64,000 nt of DNA, from contig NC_047078.1 in NCBI RefSeq assembly GCF_902459465.1, positions 1,659,691-1,723,690 of the forward strand, in the 5' to 3' direction. The translations under genes and the position numbers were made by a program. The stretch is from Asterias rubens (taxonomy: Eukaryota; Echinodermata; Asteroidea; Forcipulatida; Asteriidae). Positions within the stretch are counted from its first letter, which is position 1; each line of letters starts with the position of its first letter. This document shows positions 13,401 to 26,307 of the stretch, piece after piece. Below the pieces are notes generated by a model, which was not told where the DNA came from, searched no databases, and saw only the letters and a program-made list of their open reading frames with translations.

Positions 13401-16070
13401 AGTGCTTGATTTCGAACCTCAAATTCTAAATCGAGTTCTCCAAATCACGTTTCTTCAGAGGGAGCCGTTTCTCATAATGTTTTATACTATCAACAGCTCC
13501 CCACCAAGTAAGGTTTTATGGTAATAACTATTTTGAGTAATTGCCAATAGTGTCCACTGCCTGTTTCGTTGTTTTCTCTCTAACTTCACTCTCTTAAATT
13601 TAATTTTGACTTGCTTTTCCTCCCCGATGTGCACCTTTACATCCGTCACCCATCCAATTTGATGTTAGTGCATCAAGGATCTAAATTCGCTCAGAGTAAA
13701 CGGTATTTAATAACATCTGGCTACGACACTGCTGAGAAATTCAATGTTTGGAGACCAGTCGGCAGGTTTGAATTCTGGATCCTTGTTGTTTTAACAATTT
13801 TTTTCGTTAGTATTTTTCTCACAGTATCGACCAGCGTTGACTTGCATTATCCGGAGTTAATAATTATTATGTGCTTGAAGTAATTTAATTGTTTACCAAA
13901 TAAAATACAGAAAGAAAACCTCACCAAATATTTGTGTCTATCGGAGAAAAAGTTTCTCGATAACCAAATAATGTGCGTCTGCTGTTGCGAGCAGACGACG
14001 CGTTACAAACAGAAATAGTACTCAACATGGCCGACGGCGCGCACAACGAACTTTTTGCGGGTCACGCAACCCTCTCTATAGGAGTTGTGCACCCTAACCT
14101 GGTAGGTCTGCTGCCCTCTAGTGGCAGAGCTTTCAAAAAGTCTCCCTCTGTTATTGTTATTTTGATTATCTGTTGGAATGAAAAGAAACGACTGAAAGGG
14201 AAATGAAAATGAAATGTGACTCGCTTCGATTGTAAAAGCTAGGAAGAAACACGCATGCGCGTCTGGTTTTGGCGCGTGACCGTGATCGTTGCAGAGCTGT
14301 CGATATCAAAATACAGGACAATTGTTCCAGGGATGGCTCTGTGTGGAATCTCGAGCCTGAATATGTGACGTCACACTACAAAATATGAAAAGCTTACGTC
14401 AAAGCACGTTTATCCAATGAAATCTTTGCATCCATGGCCTGTAAGACTATCCTTATCCCTGGATCAGTTTATAGCTGTATGATTGGTTGATAACTCAACA
14501 TTCTTGCTGAACTCACGACCGATCTTTGCTTTGATTGGTCCGAGGTGATGTTTGTCAGCTACACCCACATCACCTCCGACCAATGGAAACACAGCTAGGG
14601 AAAGCTTATGTCACTGCATATTTATCCGGCGACGTTTTATCCAATGAAATCACCGGCTCTAAAAAGCAAGTATCTGTCTTTATCAATGCGGGTAATTGTC
14701 CAGTCTAGTCGTCCTGCAGCTAGTAGACTTGCATATAAAGAAGGGTCGGGGCGTAAAATCAGTCAAACTCTCTTTGGGTTCTGCTACTAACTGCTTGAAG
14801 GTGAAGACTAAACAATGATGGCGTGGAGAGAAGCAGCTATCTCTGTGCTGGTAGTGCTGGGTTTACGCAGTTCAGACGGGAGCATGGGACGCTTTAGGTA
14901 AGTACGCAGGATTCTTTCGTTATAACGAGGGGTTGGCCTACACTCCATACAGCTGCTTAAAGGCAGTGGACACTATTGGTAGAATACTCAAAATAATTGT
15001 TGTCATAAAACCTTTCTTGATTACGAGAATGGGGAGAGGTTGATGGTATAAAACATTGTGAGAAACAGCTCCCTCTGCAGTGACGTAGTTTTCAGAAAGA
15101 AGTAATTTTCCACGAATTTGATTTCGAGACCTCAGATTTAGAATTTGAGGTCTCGAAATCAAGCATCGGAAAGCACACAACTTCACGTGACACTATAATG
15201 AGACAATGGTGTTTCTTTCTATAATTATTATCTCGCAACTTTGATGACCGATTGAGCTCAAATTTTCCCAAGTTTGTTATTGTATGCATATGTTGAGATA
15301 CACCAACTATGGAGACTAGTCTGTGACAATTAGTGTCCAGTGTCTTTAAGCACAACAATTAGCTTTGCATTGCACAAATTTGCTGTGCTAACCAGAATAA
15401 GGTTACCAGTCAAATACAAATACAATTAGTTTTGCCTGGTATCGTGCTAATTCTTGCTTAAAGGATATGGATACGTTTGGCAATTGTCAAAAACCAGTAC
15501 CCGGCCCATTTGGTTCATCCCCGTCACAAGTGCATAGAACGACAAACTTGTGAAAATTTGGGCTCAATATTGGTCATCGAATTTGCAAGAGAATAATGAC
15601 AGAAAACACCCTTGTTACACTACTTTGTGTGCTTTAGATGCAAAATAAAATGCTTCAGCTGAAGTAGTTTATTATTTGAGTGAGAAATTACCTCTTCCTC
15701 AACAACTACATAACTTCAGAGGGAGTCGTTTCTCACAGTGTACTTTTAACCATCAACAGCTCTCCGTTTTTCGTTACCAAGTAAGTTCTTTTGCTAACAA
15801 TTATTTTTAGTAATTACCAATAGTTTCCAGTGCCTTTAAGCACAAACTTGTTAAGCAACACTATCTGCTTAAGCGGTGCTATGAAATTGGGCCATGGTTA
15901 GTTAGCCTTCGATGTAACACCATTTGTCATAATAGTGACGCTATAAGGGAGAAAAACTAATCAATTTAACCTGGTATATAGGTTCGTGATAAATTGAATG
16001 TCTGTGCCCTATATTGATCCACTTGTTTTGATTAAAAACAAATATTTTGCAAATATCGAATATTATGCTA

Positions 16071-16102
<32 letters not shown>

Positions 16103-19100
16103 GCTGTCACTCACAGCTGGGCCCAATATTATAAAGCATATTTAATTAACGAAAGTTTTCTGCTTAAAGGCAGTGGACACTATTGGTATACTTAAAATAA
16201 TTATTAGCATAAACCTTTCTTGGTGACGAGTAAAGGGGGGGGGGTTGATATTATAAAGCCTTGTGAGAAATGGCTCCCTCTGAAGTAATGTAGTTTTCAA
16301 GAAAGAGGTAATTTTCAACGAATTTGATTTCGAGACCTCAGATTTAGAATTTGAGATCTCGAAATCAAGCATCTGAAAGCACACAACTTCGTGTGACAAA
16401 GGTGTTTTTTTCTTTCATTATTATCTCGCAACTTCGATGACCGACTGAGCTCAAATTTTCACAGGTTTGTTATTTTGTGCGTATGTGGAGATACACCATG
16501 TGAGAAGACTGGTCTTTGACAGTTACCAATAGTCTCCAGTGTCTTTAAATACAAATGATAATCCAAATATCTTATCAGGTCAAAATAAAAAGTAAAATAA
16601 TGGGTTTTTATTTTCGATTTAAATACATTATGGGTCACTTAACTATGTTAATAATATAAGTACATGAAAATAATGCAATCGCACATTAAAGGGCAATATT
16701 ATAACAAGTACAAAATAAAAAATATAAAAAATCTTCGTAAAAACTATTACATTTGAGCAGTTGTGGAATGATATACATTACTTCCTGCAACTCACCGGAA
16801 CAGTGGTAAAACGTACATCTCAAAATACAAACAATCCCATGACAAAATCTAATGACCAATTTTTCCTTACGTAGATAACTATGGAGCAGACCCGACCAAA
16901 GTGTCCGTCAGTGGGGTGTCATCAGGGGCCAACATGGCGGTCCAGCTCCACGTGGCATACTCATCTAGCATCATGGGTGTTGGTGCAGTGGCAGGAGGTA
17001 AGTCAAGGACCAATTTTCATAGAGCTGCTTAGCGGCCGATTTTGTGCTTACTGTACTATTTTCCTTTCATAGCACTATACTAAACGTAATCACACGAAAA
17101 GGCATGTTAACCTTCCGGAGCTTACTGCTTAATGCCGCCACTATGTAAATCCATGACGCGCAATATGGCCGACCAGTCTTCTTACAAACCTTTGACAAAT
17201 TTGAGCTCAGTTGGTCGCCGAAATTGCGAGAAAATGGGTTGTCACACAAGTTGTGTGCTTTCAGATGCTTGAATTCGATACCTCAGCTAAGGTCTCGAAT
17301 TCAATTCAAATAATTCAAGTGAAACATTTCAGAGGGAGCCAAATCTCACAAATGTTATACTATCAACAGCTCTCCATTGCTCGCTACCAAGTAAGTGTTT
17401 ATGGTAACAAATTATTCTGAGGAAATACCAACTAGTGCCTTCAACGGAGTACTTTACTTTTATCTTTACAATACATGCCAGGACCGTATTACTGTGCGCA
17501 GGGGAGTTCTAATAAAGCATTCTATGGGGAATGTTCCACAATCGGGAATGGTAATAACATTGATGTCCAGGACCTCATCGATGACACCGATGCTTACGCC
17601 GCCAACGGCAAGGTGGACGCAACATCCAATATGGCGTCCGCTCGCGTCTATATTTTCAGCGGTACTGAAGATACTATCGTACCAACCGGTGAGTTTGAAA
17701 TGTAGACCCTTCTTGATTACACGGCTTCGATTAATGGTGAATCTAGGTGAAAGGTGCAAATGGACGGGGATTGTCCTAGCCTTTCATAGTGCAGCCATCT
17801 TGAACTTCTCCCATCGATATCAATGTTACCAAACCGAGGCTGGAAGAACAAAATAGTCTGGTTCCTGTTTGCAAAATGATTGTTAGCATTCATTATTTTT
17901 ATTCCACACGATGTACATAACCAGTGTTGGCTCTAAAAAGACACATCCGGCTCTTTTAGAGCCAACATTCCCTCAACGAGATATACATGGTTCGCACAGG
18001 TTTACCATTCTTCTTATTCTAAACACCACAAAGCATCCAACACCAAAACAAGTCCGTCAAGTTTATTTTCCCCCTTCTTTTACTTACTCAGCCGTTGTTA
18101 AAAAGCTCAAGAATTACTACGACCACTACGTCAACAGTGCCAGTGATATTATGACAAAGTACGACCTACCAGCTGGACACGGATTGTAAGTATAAAACAA
18201 TCTAGACTGGTTCCCTGACTTAATCCGCAAGTAGCACTTGCTTTTTAGTACCAGTGATTTTCATTGGGTACAATCATTATCTCATCTTTCTATACTGTGC
18301 AGAAACCTCCTCTGGTTTACTTGCACAATGATGTCATGGATAACGTGCAGTGACGTTGCTTTTCTTATCTGTACTTTGATTGGTCCGAGCGTCAGTCATG
18401 GCGGATACCGGCGCCTTATAAACTTTCATTATTATTATTATTTATAAGTGACGTTTGGCAGCTGCATTTGAGGTCGATGAATCTAGGTGAAAGATAATTA
18501 TGGACTGGGATTAACCCATGCTAGAGGCCACTCTCTGGCGTAATTCACGAGCCTCGAAGTTTGACGTCAGATGTTCAGGCTAACAACACTTCAATAGACC
18601 TTTATCACGGTGTGGTCATCTTGATTTAGCCAACTCCAACTCATTCCAACTCATTGAACCAAACTGAGGCTGGACGAAATAACAGTCTGGTGCCATGTGC
18701 AATGAATTTTAGCATTCATTTTTGTTATTGGAAACAGGGAATATGACCAAGATGGTGACAGCGTGATAAAGGCCTATAGAAGTTTGTCCCAACTGGAGGT
18801 TATTCAGACGATACAAATCTTAGGTATCAACGCTCACGATACTTTCGCCCATCTGGGAATATGCCACCCAATTGGGAATCCTGAGTTTTCATTAAACGAA
18901 GTTGATGTCGTATTGTTTTAAAGTTATCATTGTTTTTTTGTTTTTACTTGTTAGATCACCACTGACTACACCAATGCGTGTGACAATAACTTTGCCTCAC
19001 CTAACATCAATGACTGCAACTACAATATGGCCTTTGAAATCCTGAACCATATTTATGGCGGCAACCTCGTGGTAAATAAGCAAACTTCATTCATTAATTG

Positions 19101-19766
19101 TTCTCTTCAAAAATCACTTGACTTTATTAATATTCCCAGTGGGAAATTCATTTCGGCCTTTTATTCATCACTAAATTTACAAAAACTACATTTAAGGCAG
19201 AGGACACTATTGTTAATTGTCAAATACCAGTCGTCTCACTTGGTGTATCTTAACATATGCATACAATAACAACCTGTGAATTTGAGCTTAATTGGTCGAC
19301 GAAGCTGCGAAATATGAATGATTTAAAAGCACACTTGTCACACGAAGTTGTGTGCTTCAGATGCTTGATTTCGAGACCTCGAATTCTAAATCTGAGGTCT
19401 CGAAATCAAATTCGTGGAAAATTACTTCTTTCTCGAAAACTACGCCACTTCAGAGGGAGCTGTTTCTCACAATGTTTTATACTATCAACCTCTCCTAATT
19501 CCTCGTAATGAAGAAAGGTTTTATGACGATGATTATTTTGATTAATTACCAATAGTGCACACTGCCTTTATTAAAGCATTGCAATAAAAACTAGAAACAG
19601 CCATTGAAACAATAATAATTATTGCACATTTAAGACACTTCTTAGTCCGTGTCCGAACTGGTGGATAGAGAGGCAAGAGTTAAACTCGAAAAAGTTCCGG
19701 GTCACAAATCTGACCTGGACTCCGAGAGGACCCGGATACCGGGTCAGATCTGACCCTTGACCAGCT

Positions 19767-19803
<37 letters not shown>

Positions 19804-20584
19804 GAGTGTACGGTTACGATAAAAAAAAACTTAAAACAAAAAAAAACTGTTTTCTTGTGTCATTTCTTGGGCTCACTGTGGTTGGATGTGCATTTACAAT
19901 TTACATTTATTTTAATAAATAATTAACAAAATAACAATGTTCACAAAAACAAATTATTGCAAATAAATGGCAATGAACCAAGAAATTGAGCTTACTCTTT
20001 TGATGTATTAATTAATTTATGTGAATTGGAATAATAATTGTGATAACTAATTTAATTTTTAGGACCCGGGTAGTGGCACCACTTTGAACGGGGAGGTAAG
20101 TTTTCAAGTTATTTAAGTTTTATGACATCGTTCGGGGTTCTATTAGACACTGGACACATTTGGTTACAAAAAAATTACTATCAAAGACCAGTATTCTCCT
20201 TATAGTGTATCCCAACATTAGGCCACATAAAAAATAAATTGTTGATCGTCCCCGCCCGACCATTCAAAACCCTCCGACCTCATTTTTGTCCATGTCTGGA
20301 TATCTATTTATACTTTTACTTCACAGATTTTTCAGCTGATATTTTTTTCAAAACGTACAGGTTTGAAAAGATGTTTAAAGAAGGTTTTTATTCATGTTGG
20401 CAAAGCAAGAACAATTCTTCAAATATTTACTTGGGCTACACTGTGCTTAGTTGTTTGAAAAAGTTTACAGAAAATGTCATCTAGGCGTTAAATTTGTTTG
20501 ACAAAACTATTGAATACATCAAAAACACACAAACCCTCAGTTTTATAGTGATTGTGATGATTTCTTTATTCTTGATTTCATATT
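10421..20584 (+). repeat. tandem 10.2-kb unit, copy 2
   Basis: This is the second head-to-tail unit, 10164 bp long. Its first part, to about 14.9 kb, has many one-base deletions and a few insertions relative to copies 1 and 3. Examples are homopolymer shortening near 10580-10610 and a 4-bp loss near 11136. Beyond about 14.9 kb it is nearly identical to copy 3. The order of exons and repeats is the same in all copies. Confidence 0.93.
14815..20095 (+). pseudogene. PHB depolymerase 5' partial copy 2 (exons 1-6, disrupted)
   Basis: Exons lie at 14815-14897, 16875-16997, 17482-17688, 18092-18185, 18955-19071 and 20063-20095. Exon 1 has one extra G near 14861, which shifts the frame within the signal peptide. 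Exons 2, 3, 5 and 6 match copy 3 in frame. Exon 4 lacks one T just before its donor at 18186, changing the exon end from phase 0 to phase 2. The copy has both catalytic-domain exons but no exons 7-11. The two lesions are single-base homopolymer changes, so sequencing error is a real alternative to decay. Confidence 0.75.
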
Positions 20585-22166
20585 CTGTTTGTGGTAACAC
20601 AATGTAACTAGTTGGGGTGGTTCTGACAGAACCACCCCAACTCATTACATTGAGTTACCACAAACCTTACTAGATCCTAATTCCACCATGCAAAGTTTTC
20701 AAATCATGGAGGTAGTCCTTGCTCAACCTTGCTTATAGGTTGCTCAAAAACAAGGTTGCTCGTACAACTACGCCTCCCCCATTCCTATTTACATCCAAAA
20801 GGAGGGTACGGCATGTTGAGAGTTGTCTTTGTTCTTTGATAAGGGTTCTTTGTGTTATGTGTTTTCAGGATACAGACAATAATAATAACTCAGAAAAGAG
20901 CAATTTAACTGTATTTGTCTTTTCTAGGTCATCACAAATTGTATGTACCCACTTGAGGTTACGATTTGAAAAAATTAATAGAACAGACTTGTGAAGGACC
21001 ACTTGGAAATACGGCCGACTATAATTGCCAACAATGCGGGACTCCTTCGATAAATGAAAAATCTCTTTGAAAAGGTGTTAATAACTGCAAGCAGTTGTGC
21101 AAGTTAAAGGCACGGGACACCTTTACGGATTTACTCCAAATAATTGTTAGCCTAAAAACTTACACGAACTATAAGCCTTTGTTTTAAGATAATGGTGGAC
21201 ACAATGCTATTAAAGGGTTTATGTACTTTTTCCTAACAAAAAACACAATGTCCACATATTTACATTAAACTTACACAGTTTGAAGATTATGATAGTAGAA
21301 AGCTTCCCTTGAAATTTTACTTACTGAGGTGCTGTAGTTTTTGAGAAATGAGTAAAAGTAATAATTTTCGTCTCAGTTTTAGCATGTAAAAACGTATTGT
21401 AACCAGTTATGCTATGGTTTTGGTATATCATGAGACCAAAATTATTAGTGTGACTTGTTTTGCTCATTTCTCAAAAACTACACAACCTTAGTTAGTAATG
21501 ATTGAAGGGAAGCTTTCCACTATCATTATCTTCAAACACTGTAAGTTGAATGTAGGCCTAAATCTATGGACATTTTGAAAAAGCGCCCAAATCCTTTAAT
21601 GGTTGCGGTAAATTTGTCAGTTTACACCCGGCATCCAAACCGAACAGTGCTCTCCCTTATAGTGGCCACCATATCTCAAAAGGGCTCAATGGAGAGCTGT
21701 TGATAGTATAAAACATTATGATAAATGGATCCCTCTGAAGCAACATAGTTTTTGAGAAAGAGATAATTTCTCACTCAAATATTAAAAGACTTCAGGATTG
21801 AAGTTTCTTTTAGGCATTTTGGTACACAATGTGCAACAAGGGCGGTTTTCTGTCATTATTCTCCCACAACTTCTTTGTCACAGATTTGTTATTTTTTGCA
21901 TAATATGGGAAACACCAAGTGCGACGACCGGTCTTTGACAATACTATCAACGGTGTCCATCCAGTGCCTTTAAGGATTTGTTGGATTGCGAATGATATTT
22001 TCCAAGATTTAATTACTAATTCGACCACCCGTTGAGTGTGAGATACTTGATTAATATGTCTATCTAGGTAAACCTACACGCAAAGATTTTGACGAACATT
22101 GGTGTTTTAAAATCGTTCAACTAGACACCACTTTCGTTTATATTGCTGTTATTGTCAATATTGCTA

Positions 22167-22552
22167 TTAAAGGCAGTGGACACTATTGGTAATTACTCAA
22201 AATAATTATTAGCACAAAACCTTACTTGGTAACGAGTAATGGGGAGAGGTTGATGGTATAAAACATTGTGAGAAACGGCTCCCTCTGAAGTGCCATAGTT
22301 TTCGAGAAAGAAGTAATTTTCCACGAATTTAATTTCAAGACCTCAAGTTTAGAACTTGAGGTCTCGAAATCAACCATCTAAACGCACACACCTTCGTGTG
22401 ACAAGGGTGTTTTTTCTTTCATTCATATCTCGCAAGTTCGATGACCGATTGAGCTAAAATTTTCACAGGTTCGTTATTTTATGCATATGTTGAGATACAC
22501 CAACTGTGAAGGCTAGTCTTTGACAATAACCAATTGTGTCCACTGCCTTTAA
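22167..22552. repeat. family A MITE (TTAA-flanked), upstream of the gene in unit 3
   Basis: The ends are AGGCAGTGGACACTATTGG and a mutated complement before TTAA. An internal palindrome lies around CAAGACCTCAAG/CTTGAGGTC. Paralogues: 1802-2194 and 11983-12359. Like other family A copies it is about 380 bp, lacks coding capacity and is bounded by TTAA. That fits a piggyBac-like non-autonomous element, although no transposase is in the window. Confidence 0.75.
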
Positions 22553-23457
22553 AGAAAAACAACTTGGTAACGAGGAGTTGTTTGACGGTATAATTTATTT
22601 TGAAAAACGGCTCCCTCTGAAGGTGAATGCTGTTTGAGGATTCCCTCTCGTGCGCATTGATCACGAGCACATCAATTTGTTAGTTTGGCGCCTTTGAAAT
22701 ATTCTGCAATATTTTAATTATAAAGTATCATCTGCTTGTGTTAGTGTGGTAGTTCGTGCGTTGCTGATTATTAGATTGACATATTTATTGTCATTGTATG
22801 TTTGTTTTACTTTGAGGAATGACCGAATAACTACTGCTTTATCTGTTTTGTTACAAGTTGTAGGTCTGTTTTGATATCGTACCTATATTTATGTTTATGT
22901 TCCATGAATTTGAAGGAAACATTAATTAAACAATTTTCTTAGATAACCTAGCCCTCTGGTTTCTGACATTTTTAAATATAAATGAAAGAAAGGGAACATT
23001 AAACGTTATCTTAAAGCCATTATACACTTTCGGTACAGGAAAAAAATCACAGATTTACAAATACTTTACAGGGTTTACAGAAGGTAATGGTAAAAGACTT
23101 CCATGATATATTGTTCCATGAAATGCTTTACTTTTTGAGAAAACATTAAAACAATATCATTCTCGATAGCGAGAATTACGGATTTGTTATAAACACATAT
23201 CATGACACGGCGAAACGCGCGAAAACAGGAGTGGGTTTTCCCGTTATTTTCTCCCGACTCCGATGACCGATTGAGCCTAAATTTCCACAGGTTTGTTATT
23301 TTATGTAAAAGTTGTGATACACGAAGTGTGGGACTTGGACAATACTGTTTACCGAAAGTGGAGGAAACATTGACTACATTGACTTAATTTTTTTAGAGTC
23401 GTTTGAGATGACACTTGAGTTTTGAACTTCCATTCCAGTCCCAAATATGTTTTTGTT

Positions 23458-23767
23458 CAAGACACTAGACACTATTGGTAATTGTCAAAGACCAATCTTC
23501 TCACTTGGTGTATCTCAACATATTTTTATGCAGAAAATAACAAACCTGTGAAAAGTTGCGCTCAATTGATCGTCGAAGTTGCGAGGTAGCAATAACAAAA
23601 CAAGTGCTTGATTTCGAAACCTCAAATTCTAAATCTGAGTTCTCCAAATCACGTTTCTTCAGAGGGAGCCGTTTCTCATAATGTTTTATACTATCAACAG
23701 CTCCCCACCAAGTAAGGTTTTATGGTAATAACTATTTTGAGTAATTGCCAATAGTGTCCACTGCCTG
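23458..23767. repeat. family A MITE, diverged
   Basis: It starts GACACTAGACACTATTGGTAATTG and ends CAATTGCCAATAGTGTCCACTGCC, without clear TTAA borders. Paralogues are at about 3106-3412 and 13258-13563. The interior is shortened relative to other copies. Confidence 0.6.
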
Positions 23768-24738
23768 TTTCGTTGTTTTCTCTCTAACTTCACTCTCTTA
23801 AATTTAATTTTGACTTGCTTTTCCTCGATGTGCACCTTTACCTCCGTCACCCATCCAATTTGATTGTATAGTGCATCAATGGATCTAAATGCGCTCAGAG
23901 TAACGGTATTTAATAACATCTGGCTACGACACTGCTGAGAAAATTCAATGTTTGGAGACCAGTCGGCAGGTTTGAATTCTGGATCCTTGTTGTTTTAACA
24001 ATTTTTTTCGTTAGTATTTTTCTCACAGTATCGACCAGCGTTGACTTGCATTATCCGGAGTTAATAATTATTATGTGCTTGAAGTAATTTAATTGTTTTA
24101 CCAAATAAAATACAGAAAGAAAACCTTCACCAAATATTTGTGTCTATCGGAGAAAAAGTTTCTCGATAACCAAATAATGTGCGTCTGCTGTTGCGAGCAG
24201 ACGACGCGTTACAAACAGAAATAGTACTCAACATGGCCGACGGCGCGCACAACGAACTTTTTGCGGGGTCACGCAACCTCTCTATAGGAGTTGTGCACCC
24301 TAACCTGGTAGGTCTGCTGCCCTCTAGTGGCAGAGCTTTCAAAAAGTCTCCCTCTGTTATTGTTATTTTGATTATCTGTTGGAATGAAAAGAAACGACTG
24401 AAAGGGAAATGAAAATGAAATGTGACTCGCTTCGATTGTAAAAGCTAGGAAGAAACACGCATGCGCGTCTGGTTTTGGCGCGTGACCGTGATCGTTGCAG
24501 AGCTGTCGATATCAAAATACAGACAATTGTTCCAGGGATGGCTCTGTGTGGAATCTCGAGCCTGAATATGTGACGTCACACTACAAAATATGAAAAGCTT
24601 ACGTCAAAGCACGTTTATCCAATGAAATCTTTGCATCCATGGCCTGTAAGACTATCCTTATCCCTGGATCAGTTTATAGCTGTATGATTGGTTGATAACT
24701 CAACATTCTTGCTGAACTCACGACCGATCTTTGCTTTG

Positions 24739-24945
24739 ATTGGTCCGAGGTGATGTTTGTCAGCTACACCCACATCACCTCCGACCAATGGAAACACAGC
24801 TAGGGAAAGCTTATGTCACTGCATATTTATCCGGCGACGTTTTATCCAATGAAATCACCGGCTCTAAAAAGCAAGTATCTGTCTTTATCAATGCGGGTAA
24901 TTGTCCAGTCTAGTCGTCCTGCAGCTAGTAGACTTGCATATAAAG
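24739..24945 (+). promoter_or_regulatory. PHB depolymerase promoter region (CCAAT inverted repeat and TATA box)
   Basis: A TATAAAG box at 24939-24945 lies 81 bp before the first ATG, so a start site near 24970 with a leader of about 50 nt is likely. Upstream, 24739-24789 is an inverted repeat in which ATTGG and CCAAT face each other across GAGGTGATG and CATCACCTC arms. This gives paired CCAAT boxes. A further CCAAT lies near 24846. Copies occur in unit 1 (4381-4431; TATA region 4581-4586, reading TATAAG) and unit 2 (14534-14584; TATAAAG at 14734-14740). Function is inferred from position. Confidence 0.6.
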
Positions 24946-25019
24946 AAGGGTCGGGGCGTAAAATCAGTCAAACTCTCTTTGGGTTCTGCTACTAACTGCT
25001 TGAAGGTGAAGACTAAACA

Positions 25020-26274
25020 ATGATGGCGTGGAGAGAAGCAGCTATCTCTGTGCTGGTAGTGCTGGTTTACGCAGTTCAGACGGGAGCATGGGACGCTTTA
25101 GGTAAGTACGCAGGATTCTTTCGTTATAACGAGGGGTTGGCCTACACTCCATACAGCTGCTTAAAGGCAGTGGACACTATTGGTAGAATACTCAAAATAA
25201 TTGTTGTCATAAAACCTTTCTTGATTACGAGAATGGGGAGAGGTTGATGGTATAAAACATTGTGAGAAACAGCTCCCTCTGCAGTGACGTAGTTTTCAGA
25301 AAGAAGTAATTTTCCACGAATTTGATTTCGAGACCTCAGATTTAGAATTTGAGGTCTCGAAATCAAGCATCGGAAAGCACACAACTTCACGTGAAACTAT
25401 AATGAGACAATGGTGTTTCTTTCTATCATTATTATCTCGCAACTTTGATGACCGATTCAGCTCAAATTTTCCCAAGTTTGTTATTGTATGCATATGTTGA
25501 GATACACCAACTATGGAGACTAGTCTGTGACAATTAGTGTCCAGTGTCTTTAAGCACAACAATTAGCTTTGCATTGTACAAATTTGCTGTGCTAACCAGA
25601 ATAAGGTTACCAGTCAAATACAAATACAATTAGTTTTGCCTGGTATCGTGCTCATTCTTGCTTAAAGGATATGGATACGTTTGGCAATTGTCAAAAACCA
25701 GTACCCGGCCCATTTGGTTCATCCCCGTCACAAGTGCATAGAACGACAAACTTGTGAAAATTTGGGCTCAATATTGGTCATCGAATTTGCAAGAGAATAA
25801 TGACAGAAAACACCCTTGTTACACTACTTTGTGTGCTTTAGATGCAAAATAAAATGCTTCAGCTGAAGTAGTTTATTATTTGAGTGAGAAATTACCTCTT
25901 CCTCAACAACTACATAACTTCAGAGGGAGTCGTTTCTCACAGTGTACTTTTAACCATCAACAGCTCTCCGTTTTTCGTTACCAAGTAAGTTCTTTTGCTA
26001 ACAATTATTTTTAGTAATTACCAATAGTTTCCAGTGCCTTTAAGCACAAACTTGTTAAGCAACACTATCTGCTTAAGCGGTGCTATGAAATTGGGCCATG
26101 GTTAGTTAGCCTTCGATGTAACACCATTTGTCATAATAGTGACGCTATAAGGGAGAAAAACTAATCAATTTAACCTGGTATATAGGTTCGTGATAAATTG
26201 AATGTCTGTGCCCTATATTGATCCACTTGTTTTGATTAAAAACAAATATTTTGCAAATATCGAATATTATGCTA

Positions 26275-26307
<33 letters not shown>

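Noticed and set aside
17395-17856. 153-codon open frame in units 2 and 3
   Set aside because: It runs across exon 3 in another frame and through introns. The correct frame is the shorter one with PHB depolymerase motifs.
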